64,000 nucleotides of DNA from NCBI RefSeq assembly GCF_000383915.1, contig NZ_KB912942.1:5700564-5764563 (forward strand), read 5' to 3'. Source of the DNA: Amycolatopsis benzoatilytica AK 16/65. GTDB taxonomy: Bacteria; Actinomycetota; Actinomycetes; Mycobacteriales; Pseudonocardiaceae. The position numbers and the translations under genes are program-made. The notes under the pieces were generated by a model, which worked only from the letters and a program-made list of their open reading frames with translations, searched no databases and was not told the origin of the DNA. Each line of letters begins with the position of its first letter. Positions within the stretch are counted from its first letter, which is position 1. Below are positions 15,608-23,893 of this stretch, piece after piece.

Positions 15608-16980
15608 CCGCCAGCGCCCTTCTGCGCCAGTGCGTCATTGATCTGCGCGTCGACCTGCTTGAGGCCCGCGGTCAGGTCCGGCACCGAACCGGCCTGCCAT
15701 TTCTCGGCGAAGTCGTTGACGGCCTTGAGGAACGCGTCGCCGATCGGCGTGGTCGGATTGGCGACCAGCTTGCCGCTGTTGTAGATGTCGGTGAAGGTCT
15801 TGAACTGCGGCGGCATCTTCAGCTTCGGCGAGTTCAGCGAATCCTTGGTGCTGGGCACGTTGTTCAGGCCGTTGGCCATGTCGACCAGGGTGTCGGTGTC
15901 GAACGCGGCCTGCTTCAGCAGCTCCCACGCCGCGCCCGGATTCTTCGCGCCCTTCGGGATCGCGATGATCGTGCCGGTACCGAAGCCGCCGCCGTACTGG
16001 CTGGCCAGGCTGTCGAGCACCGGCGCGGGTGCGGTGCCGTAGTCCATCGACGGCGACTGGTCCTTGATGAACGCGGTGCGGAACTCGCCGTCGATGATCA
16101 TCGCCAGCTTGCCGCTCTGGAAGCCGTTGTCCTTCGAGTACTCGTCACCGAGGCCGGCCTTGAATTTCTCGACCTTGTCGTGCCCGCCGTAGAAATCGAT
16201 CAGCTTCTTCTGGAAGTCGAACATTTCCTTCCAGCCAGGGCTGGACGCGAGCGACGACTTGCCGTCCGGGCCGATGAACTTGGCGCCGAAGTTCGGCGCC
16301 CAGTACTGCGCCTGGTTGGCGTAGAACGGCATCGACGGCAGGAAACCCGCGGTCTTGATCGAACCGTCCGCGTTGAACTCGGTGAGTTTCTTGGCGTCCT
16401 CGAACAGCTCCGTGGTGTTCTTCGGCGGGCCGGAGATGCCCTTCGCCGCGAACAGCGCCTTGTTGTAGAAGAGCCCGTAGACGTCGGCGAGCATCGGCAG
16501 GGCGCAGCGCTTGCCCTGGTACGACGTGTAATCGCGGACTGCCTGCGGGATCTGGTTCATGTCGATCTTGTCGCGATCGATGTAGGGCTGCAGATCCTGG
16601 AAACTGCCAGTGGAGCACCAGGCACCGAGGTTGTCGGTGTAGAACGAGATCGCGACGTCCGGCGGGTTGCCGCCGCGGATCGACTGCGTCAGCTTGTCGT
16701 CGTCCTGGTTGCCCTCGTGCTTGATGGTGATGTTGGGGAACTTCGTCTTCAGCTTGTTCAACGCATTGGTGACCACGCCGTATTCGCGGTCCGTGAACTT
16801 GCTGTAGACGGTGATAGTGAGCTTGTCGTCCTTGTTCGGCGGCGCCGCGGCGTCGCCGCCGCCTGCGGGCGCGGCGGCACCGCACGCGGCAGTCGCCAGC
16901 AGCGTGCTCGCGGCCACGGCGCTGAGCAGCAAAGACCCGCGCTTGCGCACGATTCTTTGGAAGCGGGTGGGAGCGGACAT
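15604..16980 (-). CDS. Extracellular sugar-binding lipoprotein of ABC transporter
   Basis: A 458-residue family 1 solute-binding protein. Basic N-terminus, hydrophobic stretch and lipobox LATAAC put the lipidated cysteine at residue 33. A Gly/Ala/Pro linker follows, then the binding fold (LTITVYSKFTDREYG, GNPPDVAISFYTDN, ALPMLADVYGLFYNKALF, GFGTGTIIAIPKGAKN). It delivers an oligosaccharide to the two permeases downstream. ATG 16980 has AGGAGG upstream. The ROK regulator gene ends 27 bp upstream on the same strand, so it is probably co-transcribed. Substrate unknown. Confidence 0.93.
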   Translation of the reverse strand: MSAPTRFQRIVRKRGSLLLSAVAASTLLATAACGAAAPAGGGDAAAPPNKDDKLTITVYSKFTDREYGVVTNALNKLKTKFPNITIKHEGNQDDDKLTQSIRGGNPPDVAISFYTDNLGAWCSTGSFQDLQPYIDRDKIDMNQIPQAVRDYTSYQGKRCALPMLADVYGLFYNKALFAAKGISGPPKNTTELFEDAKKLTEFNADGSIKTAGFLPSMPFYANQAQYWAPNFGAKFIGPDGKSSLASSPGWKEMFDFQKKLIDFYGGHDKVEKFKAGLGDEYSKDNGFQSGKLAMIIDGEFRTAFIKDQSPSMDYGTAPAPVLDSLASQYGGGFGTGTIIAIPKGAKNPGAAWELLKQAAFDTDTLVDMANGLNNVPSTKDSLNSPKLKMPPQFKTFTDIYNSGKLVANPTTPIGDAFLKAVNDFAEKWQAGSVPDLTAGLKQVDAQINDALAQKGAGG

Positions 16981-17007
16981 GAACCCTCCTGTGTCCTTCG
17001 GGTGGGT

Positions 17008-18237
17008 CTACTCGGTCGGGGACGGGGCGGTCTCTCCGTCGGGCCTGCGCAGGCCGAGGAGCGTGGGGGTGACGACGCCGAAGACGTCTTCACGGGCAGT
17101 GGCCAGCGCGGACTGGAGCGCGCCCGCGCGCACCGCGTTGCCCTGTACCGACGCGACGCCGACGGGCGTGCGCGGCAGCACCAGTTCGTGCAGTTTCTCG
17201 GCGACGTTGGCGGCGAATTCGTCGCCGCCGGCCCGGCTGGTCTCGCCGCACAGCAGAATGAGCTGCGGGTCGGCGACCGCGACCAGGCTGGCCACCCCGC
17301 ACGCGACCCGACGGCCGAGATCGTCCAGGAATCCTTGGTGGCCAATGCGGCGCGCCTGTGTGACGGCATCCCAGCCGTCATCCGCGGCGATGCCGTGCGC
17401 CTGTGCGAGCCGGACGACCGCGGTCGAGTCGACCAGGTTGCCGAACCGCGGGCCGGACGGCGGCCAGTCTTCCCCGGTGTCCACGGTGGCGGGATCGGGG
17501 ACGCGCATCCAGTCGATCTCGCCCCCGCCGCCGGTCGCGCCGCGCAACAGCCGGCGGCCGATGACCACCGCGCCGCCGACGCCTTCGGACAGCCAGACGA
17601 GCACGAAGTCGTCGACGTCCTGCGCGTTGCCGACGGTCATTTCCTCCACCGCGACGAGGTTGACGTCGTTTTCGATCTTGACCGTCACGCCCAGCTCGTC
17701 GCTGAGCCGGGCCGGCACGTCGAAGCCGAGCCAGCCTGGGATGTGCGGAGCCGAGGACAGCAGTCCGGTGCGCGGGTCGAACGCGCCCTGCGCGCCGATG
17801 ACCACGTTGGCCAGATCGTCCAGGTCCATCCCGGCGGCCTTGGTAACCCGGCGCAGTGCCTGGCCGAACGAGCCGACCACGTCCGAGCCCTCGGCGACCG
17901 GCAGCTGCACCCGGTACTCGGCGAGCACCGCGCCGGCGATGTCAGCGACCACGAAGTCCGCGACCCGCGGGGTGAGGTCGACCGCCGCGACATGCGCGAG
18001 CTCGCCGTTGACCGCCCACAGCTGTGCGCGCGGACCGCGCCCGCCGCCGGCCCGCTCGCCGGCTTTGCCGACGAGATTGTCCTGCTCCAGCCGGGTGAGC
18101 AGCTGCGCGGTGGCGGGTTTGGACAGTCCGATCGCGGCCTCGAGCTCGGCTCGGGTGAGCGGCCCGTCGCGCAGCAACGCGTCGATCGCGGCGCGGTCGT
18201 TCATCTCGCGCAACGTTCGCGGACTGCCGGTTCGCAC
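17008..18237 (-). CDS. ROK family transcriptional regulator of the sugar operon
   Basis: A 409-residue protein with an N-terminal winged helix (about 10-70: RAAIDALLRDGPLTRAELE, GLSKPATAQLLTRLEQDNLV) and a ROK domain (VAAVDLTPRVADFVVADI, IGAQGAFDPRTG, VKIENDVNLVAVEEM, VWLSEGVGGAVV). The zinc motif CXCGXXGC normally found after the GxxGGGGEI segment is missing; that stretch contains no cysteine. GTG 18237 has AAGGAG 7 bases upstream. It is the first gene of the operon, so it likely autoregulates and controls the transporter. Confidence 0.9.
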   Translation of the reverse strand: MRTGSPRTLREMNDRAAIDALLRDGPLTRAELEAAIGLSKPATAQLLTRLEQDNLVGKAGERAGGGRGPRAQLWAVNGELAHVAAVDLTPRVADFVVADIAGAVLAEYRVQLPVAEGSDVVGSFGQALRRVTKAAGMDLDDLANVVIGAQGAFDPRTGLLSSAPHIPGWLGFDVPARLSDELGVTVKIENDVNLVAVEEMTVGNAQDVDDFVLVWLSEGVGGAVVIGRRLLRGATGGGGEIDWMRVPDPATVDTGEDWPPSGPRFGNLVDSTAVVRLAQAHGIAADDGWDAVTQARRIGHQGFLDDLGRRVACGVASLVAVADPQLILLCGETSRAGGDEFAANVAEKLHELVLPRTPVGVASVQGNAVRAGALQSALATAREDVFGVVTPTLLGLRRPDGETAPSPTE

Positions 18238-18252
18238 CTGGCTGCTCCTTTA

Positions 18253-18266
18253 TTAGGAAACTTTAC
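18253..18266. promoter_or_regulatory. Candidate ROK operator
   Basis: TTAGGAAACTTTAC is an imperfect inverted repeat centred on AAACTTT and reminiscent of ROK-family operators. It lies just upstream of the ROK gene's ribosome site. A second GGAAAC-like half site occurs on the minus strand near 18271-18277. Weak evidence. Confidence 0.4.
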
Positions 18267-18452
18267 AGACGGTTTCCGGGACTGTAGTGAGCGCGGCCAC
18301 AGGACGTCAATGGCTGGAAGAAACAGCGGGATAACGGCTTGGTACCGCCGGGTGTCCGCGCTCGGCGCAGGGTGATCGGGCGGATGCGCAGGGTGGATGA
18401 GTGTGGACCACCGGTGCGCGGTGGTCCACGGCGATCCGCTCCGCCGCCAGCT

Positions 18453-18507
18453 GTCCGTGAAGGGCCCCTTCACGGAATCTAAGTCCCTCAAGGAGTCCCT
18501 CACGGAC
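18453..18507. repeat. Dispersed 55-bp palindrome, copy 4
   Basis: GTCCGTGAAGGGCCCCTTCA left, GGAGTCCCTCACGGAC right; outer arms intact, several inner mismatches. It lies 3' of nudC and 5' of the ROK gene on the minus strand, beyond the nudC terminator. Confidence 0.88.
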
Positions 18508-18589
18508 AGTCCACAAACCGGGTCGGCGCCGACCACCTCAGGCGGCCCCGGCACGCATCACCAGCACCTCGCCGCCGGGACACCCGCTC

Positions 18590-18631
18590 AAAAAAAAACG
18601 GGCCCGCATCGCGCTACGCGATGCGGGCCCG
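18590..18631 (-). terminator. Intrinsic terminator of the nudC operon
   Basis: CGGGCCCGCATCGCG (18599-18613) pairs perfectly with 18617-18631 across a 3-nt loop. It is followed on the minus strand by nine T residues (A-run 18590-18598). This is the clearest rho-independent terminator in the window and closes the RDD-to-NudC operon. Confidence 0.93.
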
Positions 18632-18677
18632 CCTCTCAAGCCGTCACTCGTCGGCCTCTCCAGCCGTCACTCCTCGG
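18632..18677. repeat. 23-bp tandem duplication over the nudC stop
   Basis: CCTCTCAAGCCGTCACTCG... at 18632-18654 and its 21/23 copy at 18655-18677 abut. The second unit contains the nudC stop codon (18667-18669). Confidence 0.85.
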
Positions 18678-19674
18678 CGTCCGCCCACGCCTTCAGCATC
18701 ACCCGGGCGATCGACGAGTTCCCCGGCAGCAGCAGATTGGACGTGCTGCCCGCGATCGGCGTCGGCGCCCCGGTCTCGGCGTTGCGGAACGCCGCACGGA
18801 CGTCCTCGCGCGACACCCACAGCGCTTCTTCGATCTCGCCTTCGGCGGGGATCAGCGGCACCGAGCGGTCCGCCCGGGCGGTGAAGCCGAGCATGATCGA
18901 GCGCGGGAACGGCCACGGCTGGCTGCCCAGGTAGCGCACGTCGGAGACCTCGATCCCGGCCTCCTCGCGGATTTCGCGGACGACGCAGCCCTCCAGGGAC
19001 TCCCCCGCTTCGACGAATCCGGCCAGCACCGAGTAGCGGTCCGGCGGCCACATCGGCTGCCGGGCGAGCAGCACGTGCGAGCCGTTGACGCCGTCGTAGT
19101 CATGCACCAGGCAGATCACCGCCGGGTCGGTACGCGGGTATTCCTCGTGGCCTTTGGCTTCACAGCGACTGGCCCAGCCGAACTGGGCCAGCTGGGTCGG
19201 CGAGCCGTCGCGGGTGCAGAACCGCGACTGGCGCCGCCAGTGCCGCAGCGCCTGGGCGGTGGTGAACAGGCCGGCCGAAGTGTCGTCCAGCTGGTCGCCG
19301 TAGCCGCGCAGTTCGACCCAGATCTCGCCGTCCACGCGCGGGACCTCTTCGACCAGTCCCCAGCTGCCGGCCATCCGCACGGTGTCCGCGTCGCCCTCGG
19401 CGCGGCCGGGCATCGACCAGTAGTCGACGTCCTCCCACTCGCCGAGGAACACCGCGTCCGCAGGCGGTTCGGTGCCGAAATCCATCGCCTTGCGGGTAGC
19501 CAGCGTCGAGCCGCCCTCGGCCACCGGCGTGCGGCCGGTGTCGTCGAGCAGCACCACGCGGGCCTCGGACCACTTCGCGGCCAGTCGTTCCGGGTTGGTG
19601 CGCAAGGATTCCTGACGGTCCACAGTGGACCGTGACAGGGTCGGCAGCTCCCCCAGTCCAAACGGGACGCTCAT
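18667..19674 (-). CDS. nudC: NAD(+)/NADH diphosphatase NudC (Nudix)
   Basis: A 335-residue Nudix hydrolase that cleaves NAD(H) and NAD-capped RNA. The Nudix box reads GFVEAGESLEGCVVREIREE, followed by QPWPFPRSIMLGF (the NudC-specific SQPWPFP element). YPRTDPAVICLV precedes the box. The zinc ribbon is damaged: FCTRDG in place of FCxxCG and RCEAKG in place of RCxxCG, so two of the four cysteines are gone. The start overlaps the M16 stop (19671-19674). Ends at the strong terminator 18590-18631. Confidence 0.92.
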   Translation of the reverse strand: MSVPFGLGELPTLSRSTVDRQESLRTNPERLAAKWSEARVVLLDDTGRTPVAEGGSTLATRKAMDFGTEPPADAVFLGEWEDVDYWSMPGRAEGDADTVRMAGSWGLVEEVPRVDGEIWVELRGYGDQLDDTSAGLFTTAQALRHWRRQSRFCTRDGSPTQLAQFGWASRCEAKGHEEYPRTDPAVICLVHDYDGVNGSHVLLARQPMWPPDRYSVLAGFVEAGESLEGCVVREIREEAGIEVSDVRYLGSQPWPFPRSIMLGFTARADRSVPLIPAEGEIEEALWVSREDVRAAFRNAETGAPTPIAGSTSNLLLPGNSSIARVMLKAWADAEE

Positions 19675-21065
19675 CGCTCCTGCTCGTTCGTCGTCACGCC
19701 CAGCGCGGCCAGCTTCGGCGCGAGCAGGTCCGCGTCGCCGACCACGACGCCGGTGAACCGCCCCGGGGCGAAGAACTCCGCGGCCGCCTCGGCCACCTGG
19801 TCCACGCTGACGGCCGCCAGGCGCTCCGGATGTCCTTGCAGCCACTCGATGCCGAGACCGGTCGTCGCCAGCGCCAGCAGCTGGCCGGCGAGCCCGCCCT
19901 GCGACGAGGTGCTGGTGACCAGCGATCCCATCGCGTACTGCCGCACCGATTCGACCTCTTCGGCGGACGGCGGAACGGTGCCGAGCCGGAACAGCTCGTA
20001 GCGGGTTTCCAGGTATGCCGCGGCGGTGACGTCGTTGGCGGTGTCCGCGTCGACGTTCACCACGGCGGTGCCGTTGGTGAACTCGAATCCCGAGTGCGCG
20101 CCGTAGGTGTAACCCTTGTCCTCCCGGATGTTCTCCACCAGCCGCGAGGAGAAGTACCCGCCGAACGCCAGGTTCGCGAGCTGCAGCGCCGGGTAGCGCG
20201 GGTCGGTGCGGGGCACCGTCTGCGCGGACAGCCGGATCTGCGACTGCACGGCACCCGCGCGCGGCACCAGCAGCACGTTGCCGCCGGTCAGCTCCGGAAG
20301 CTCGGGCAGCAACAGCGCCGACCGCTCGGACTTCCATCCGCCCAGCAAGCTCTCCAGCATGGCCGGAACGGTCTGCGGGTCGAGGTCGCCGACCAGCACG
20401 AGCACCGCTCCGCGCGGCAGCACCGACGCGGCGTGCAGCGCGCGCACCTGCTCCGCGGTCACTTCGGCGACGTCCTCGGCCTGCGGCACTTCCCGGGTGA
20501 CCGGGTGGTCGCCGTACCGGTGCTTCTGCAGCGCTTCCCGCGCGATCGTGCGCGGCTGCGTACGCGAAACCGCGATGCGCTCGATCAGCCGCTCGCGTTC
20601 GCGCGCGACCTCCGCGTCCTGGTACGTCGCGCCGGTGAGCACGTCGCCGAGCACGTCCAGCAGCGTCGGCAAACCGTCGGCGAGGGCGGTGCCGCCGAGG
20701 TACAGCCGTTCCGGGTCGACGCCCGCGCTGAGGTCGCCGCCGATCAGCGCGACCTCGGCGTCGATCTCGACGCGGTCGCGGCGCGCGGTGCCCGTGAGCA
20801 CTGTCTCGGCGAGTACCTCCGCGGTCGCGGCGTGCAGCCGGTCTTCGCCCGCGAACGGGATCCACAGCCGCAGCTCGACCATCGGGACGCTTGCCTTGCG
20901 CACCGCGAGCACGCGCAGCCCGTTGGAGAGCGTCGTGTCCACATGGGACAGTTCGGCGGCGGCGCGCTGCTTGCCCAGCGGCGGCAGCGGGCGCGGTCCG
21001 GCCGCGGTCCGGCCGATCTCCTCGGCGCTGCGGTGTGCGGCTTTGACCTGTTCTGCCGAGGTCAC
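19671..21065 (-). CDS. M16 family peptidase-like protein, non-catalytic subunit
   Basis: A 464-residue M16 homologue. It aligns in architecture with insulinase-family subunits (LSNGLRVLAVRKASVPMVEL, ERLIERIAVSRTQP, VLVLVGDLDPQ, LVENIREDKGYTYGAHSGF). The zinc motif HXXEH is absent; the corresponding stretch reads AATAEVLAETVL, so it is predicted inactive. The GYTYGAHSGF segment matches the substrate-binding R/Y loop of the partner subunit in two-subunit M16 enzymes. Coupled to the catalytic gene upstream (ATGA, 21062-21065) and to nudC downstream. Confidence 0.92.
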   Translation of the reverse strand: MTSAEQVKAAHRSAEEIGRTAAGPRPLPPLGKQRAAAELSHVDTTLSNGLRVLAVRKASVPMVELRLWIPFAGEDRLHAATAEVLAETVLTGTARRDRVEIDAEVALIGGDLSAGVDPERLYLGGTALADGLPTLLDVLGDVLTGATYQDAEVARERERLIERIAVSRTQPRTIAREALQKHRYGDHPVTREVPQAEDVAEVTAEQVRALHAASVLPRGAVLVLVGDLDPQTVPAMLESLLGGWKSERSALLLPELPELTGGNVLLVPRAGAVQSQIRLSAQTVPRTDPRYPALQLANLAFGGYFSSRLVENIREDKGYTYGAHSGFEFTNGTAVVNVDADTANDVTAAAYLETRYELFRLGTVPPSAEEVESVRQYAMGSLVTSTSSQGGLAGQLLALATTGLGIEWLQGHPERLAAVSVDQVAEAAAEFFAPGRFTGVVVGDADLLAPKLAALGVTTNEQER

Positions 21066-22354
21066 TGTTCCGTCCCTTCGGTGCTTGCGGGCTTCACGAC
21101 GAGCACGGCGCGCGAGTCCGGGCGCAGCGCCTTCGCCGCCGCCGACACGGCTTCGCCGGAGATCGCGGACATCCGGTCCGCGAGCCGGTAGACCAGCGAC
21201 GCGTCGCCGTAGAGCAGTTCGAACGAGCCGAGCGCGAGGGTGCGCGACACCAGCCGGTCGTGCTCCGCGTGCAGGCTCGCCGCCCAGCGCGCGGTGACCT
21301 TCTTCAGTTCCTGTTCGTCCGGCGGCGTGGACGCGAGCTTCTCCAGCTCCTCGTCCAGTGCGGCGAGCACGCGCTCGCGCGGCACGTCCGGCGGGTGGAT
21401 CGCGGTGATGGTGAAGGTGTCCGGGTCGCGTGCCTCGAACGGGCCGAACAGCCCGGCGCCCGCGCCGATGTCGACCACCAGCGGCTCGACGTGCACCAGC
21501 CGCTGCTGCAGCCGCGAGCCGTCACCGTCGGTGAGCACGCCGGCCAGCACCAGGTACGCGAGGTAGCCGTCGAGGTCGTTGACCGGGTCCGGCATCCGGT
21601 AGCCGATGGCCAGCGCGGGCAGCGGCGCGTGCGCGTCGGTGTGCTCGCCGCGCAGTTCGGTGGTGGGCAACGGCTCGAAGAACGACGGGCGGACCGGCGC
21701 CGGCCGGTGCGGGACGTCGCCGAAGTGCTTCTGGATCAGCGCCTTCGCGTTCTCCACCTCGAAGTCGCCGGCGACGGTGAGCACCGCGTTGGCCGGCGAG
21801 TAGTAGGTGTCGAAGAACGCGGCGCAGTCTTCCAGCGTCGCGCCTTCGAGGTCTTCGAAGGCGCCGTAGCCGTCGTGCGCGTTGGCGAAGGTGGAGTACA
21901 GCACCGGCGGCAGCAGGATCCACGGGAACCCGCCGTAGGGCCGGTTGCGCACGTTCAGCCGGATCTCTTCCTTGACGACCTCGATCTGGTTCGCCAGGTT
22001 CTCCGCGGTGAGCTTCGGCGCGCGCATCCGGTCGGCCTCGAGGAACAGCGCGCGCTCCAGCGCGGCCGAGGGCAGGACCTCGTAGTAGTCCGTGTAGTCC
22101 GGGTGCGTGGACCCGTTGAAGGTGCCGCCGCTGGACTGCACGTGCCGGAAGTGCGCGAGCTTCTCCAGGCTCTCGCTGCCTTGGAACATCAAGTGCTCGA
22201 AGAGGTGCGCGAAACCCGTCAACCCCTCCGGCTCGGATCGGAAGCCCACGTCGTAGTGCACGCTGACCCCGACGACCGGCGCGGTCGGGTCCGGGGCGAG
22301 CACCACGCGCAGACCGTTGTCGATGGTGAAACGGACGAGCTCGGGATCGGCCAT
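21062..22354 (-). CDS. M16 family zinc metallopeptidase, catalytic subunit
   Basis: A 430-residue insulinase-type peptidase with HLFEH (HXXEH inverted zinc motif) near residue 50 and a distal glutamate in EVVKEEIRLNVRNRP. GSTHPDYTDYYEVLP and FDTYYSPANAVLTVAGDF are conserved M16 features. With the adjacent inactive subunit it should form a heterodimeric clamp that degrades peptides; no signal peptide is seen, so probably cytoplasmic. Starts 9 bp after the DUF2207 stop in the same operon. Confidence 0.95.
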   Translation of the reverse strand: MADPELVRFTIDNGLRVVLAPDPTAPVVGVSVHYDVGFRSEPEGLTGFAHLFEHLMFQGSESLEKLAHFRHVQSSGGTFNGSTHPDYTDYYEVLPSAALERALFLEADRMRAPKLTAENLANQIEVVKEEIRLNVRNRPYGGFPWILLPPVLYSTFANAHDGYGAFEDLEGATLEDCAAFFDTYYSPANAVLTVAGDFEVENAKALIQKHFGDVPHRPAPVRPSFFEPLPTTELRGEHTDAHAPLPALAIGYRMPDPVNDLDGYLAYLVLAGVLTDGDGSRLQQRLVHVEPLVVDIGAGAGLFGPFEARDPDTFTITAIHPPDVPRERVLAALDEELEKLASTPPDEQELKKVTARWAASLHAEHDRLVSRTLALGSFELLYGDASLVYRLADRMSAISGEAVSAAAKALRPDSRAVLVVKPASTEGTEQ

Positions 22355-22363
22355 GCCCCCACC

Positions 22364-23893
22364 CTACGCAGGCACGGGCGTCTTCGGCTCCTCTGGTCGG
22401 AGGTGCTGACCACACTCGAACGCGACGGTCAGCGCGGCGACGAAACCGCTGGTCCGAGCCGCTGGCAAGGCGTCGGCTTCCGGGCTGCCGCACCAGTACG
22501 CCGTAAGCGAACAACCCTTCGCCAGCCAAGCATCCGCTTCGCCGAGCGCGTACGCGTACGGGAGCGCGCGCGAGAAGAGAAGCTCGTCGCGCGGCGGCTT
22601 CATCGTGAGCAGCTTCGAGTTGAGGCCAAGCAGCCGGTCGCGGAGATCGCGACCAGTCTTGCGGCGCATCGGCAGGAGCCGTCCTGCGGCAGTCACGGCG
22701 ACGCCGCTGGCAAGCAGCATCAACCCGAGTTGCGCGTAACCGACCGTGAACGCAAGGAGCACAGTGAGGAACACTCCGTACGCGGACAGCCGTGGGCCGA
22801 TCTGACGCTTCCGGAAGAACCAGCCTCGGCGGACGACGTCGTCAACTAGCTCGCGTACGCCTGCTTTGCCCACTTCGCTGAGCCGCGCGGACTCTTCGGG
22901 CACTGCCGCCGCGTACACCGCGTGCTCGAACGCGGTGAGGTACTGGTCTGGCGGGTTACGGCGAATGAGCACCCAGTCTCCCGGGCTGGCTTCGCTGACC
23001 CAGAGGTAGTTACGGACGCATAGGTCGAGCACTGTCGCGGCTAGGTCGAGCGAGGCAACGCGACCGGTCAACAGCAGACCTAGGTGGCCCGGCAGGACGC
23101 CGTCGGGCGACGAGAAGCGACCGTTGTCGTGAAGCTCCACGGGGACGGCGTGGCCAGGCTGTCGGTCGCGTCGGCGCAGCGTGAACACGGCGAGCGCGCC
23201 GATGATCGACAGTACGGCGAAGGCCAGCCACGTCCACCACACCGGCGCGCTCGCCGCGAAGGGGCTCGTGGGCGCGAGGCGTTCGGTCGGGCTGACCGTG
23301 CCGCCGGGCAGTTCCGCGGTCAGCTCCACCCGGGAGCCCGGGTTGAGTTTCGAGACCGAGACGCGGGTCAGGCCGGAATGGTCGATTTGCGCGGCACCGC
23401 ACCGGGTCGTGGAACCAGGCGGACCGGCGAGGCAGGACAGCGCGTCCGGGATGGCGGGTGCGGCGAAGGTGGCGCGGACCAGTTCGATACGGGTGTCCCA
23501 GCCGCTGGCGATGTCCCAGGTGACGTGCTCGACGCCGAGGCTGGTGCCGACCGTACCGTCCACTGTGTACCGGATGACCGACGTGCCGCCGCGGAGGTAA
23601 AAGGTCACCTGGTCGTTGCCGGACTCGGCGTTGCCGGCGCCTTCGATGCTGATGTCGCGGATGCTTCGCACCCGCTCGTGGTTGTCATCCGCCTTGGTGC
23701 GCAACGAAATGGTGCGAGTCATCGAGGTGTCGCGCGGGACCGAGACCGCTTCGGTGACCGACAAGCTGCCGTCCTGCTGGACTTTCAACGCCACTTCGAC
23801 GCTCTGCGGGAGACCGGGCAGCGACGGTTGGTCTTGCGCGGCGACCGGGCTGGCGGCGAGAAACGGAATGGCGAGCAAGGCGGCGACGTTCAC
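22364..23893 (-). CDS. DUF2207-type membrane protein, long form
   Basis: A 509-residue protein: signal-peptide-like start VNVAALLAIPFLAASPVAAQ, an extracytoplasmic beta-rich region (VALKVQQDGSLSVTEAVSV, FYLRGGTSVIRYTVDG, WDIASGWDTRI), then a transmembrane helix near APVWWTWLAFAVLSIIGAL, a cytoplasmic region and two further helices. This is the DUF2207 layout. Function unknown. The GTG start overlaps the stop of the short paralogue (GTGA, 23890-23893). I preferred it over longer frames because it opens a good signal peptide. Confidence 0.8.
   Translation of the reverse strand: MNVAALLAIPFLAASPVAAQDQPSLPGLPQSVEVALKVQQDGSLSVTEAVSVPRDTSMTRTISLRTKADDNHERVRSIRDISIEGAGNAESGNDQVTFYLRGGTSVIRYTVDGTVGTSLGVEHVTWDIASGWDTRIELVRATFAAPAIPDALSCLAGPPGSTTRCGAAQIDHSGLTRVSVSKLNPGSRVELTAELPGGTVSPTERLAPTSPFAASAPVWWTWLAFAVLSIIGALAVFTLRRRDRQPGHAVPVELHDNGRFSSPDGVLPGHLGLLLTGRVASLDLAATVLDLCVRNYLWVSEASPGDWVLIRRNPPDQYLTAFEHAVYAAAVPEESARLSEVGKAGVRELVDDVVRRGWFFRKRQIGPRLSAYGVFLTVLLAFTVGYAQLGLMLLASGVAVTAAGRLLPMRRKTGRDLRDRLLGLNSKLLTMKPPRDELLFSRALPYAYALGEADAWLAKGCSLTAYWCGSPEADALPAARTSGFVAALTVAFECGQHLRPEEPKTPVPA

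Larger units (their letters stand above)
18238..18589. other. Intergenic stretch upstream of the ROK gene
   Basis: Together with the terminator region this is 429 bp between two minus-strand genes. It holds the ROK promoter side with a candidate operator at 18253-18266 (TTAGGAAACTTTAC) and palindrome copy 4. I see no gene; the short ORFs read through the palindrome. Confidence 0.7.
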
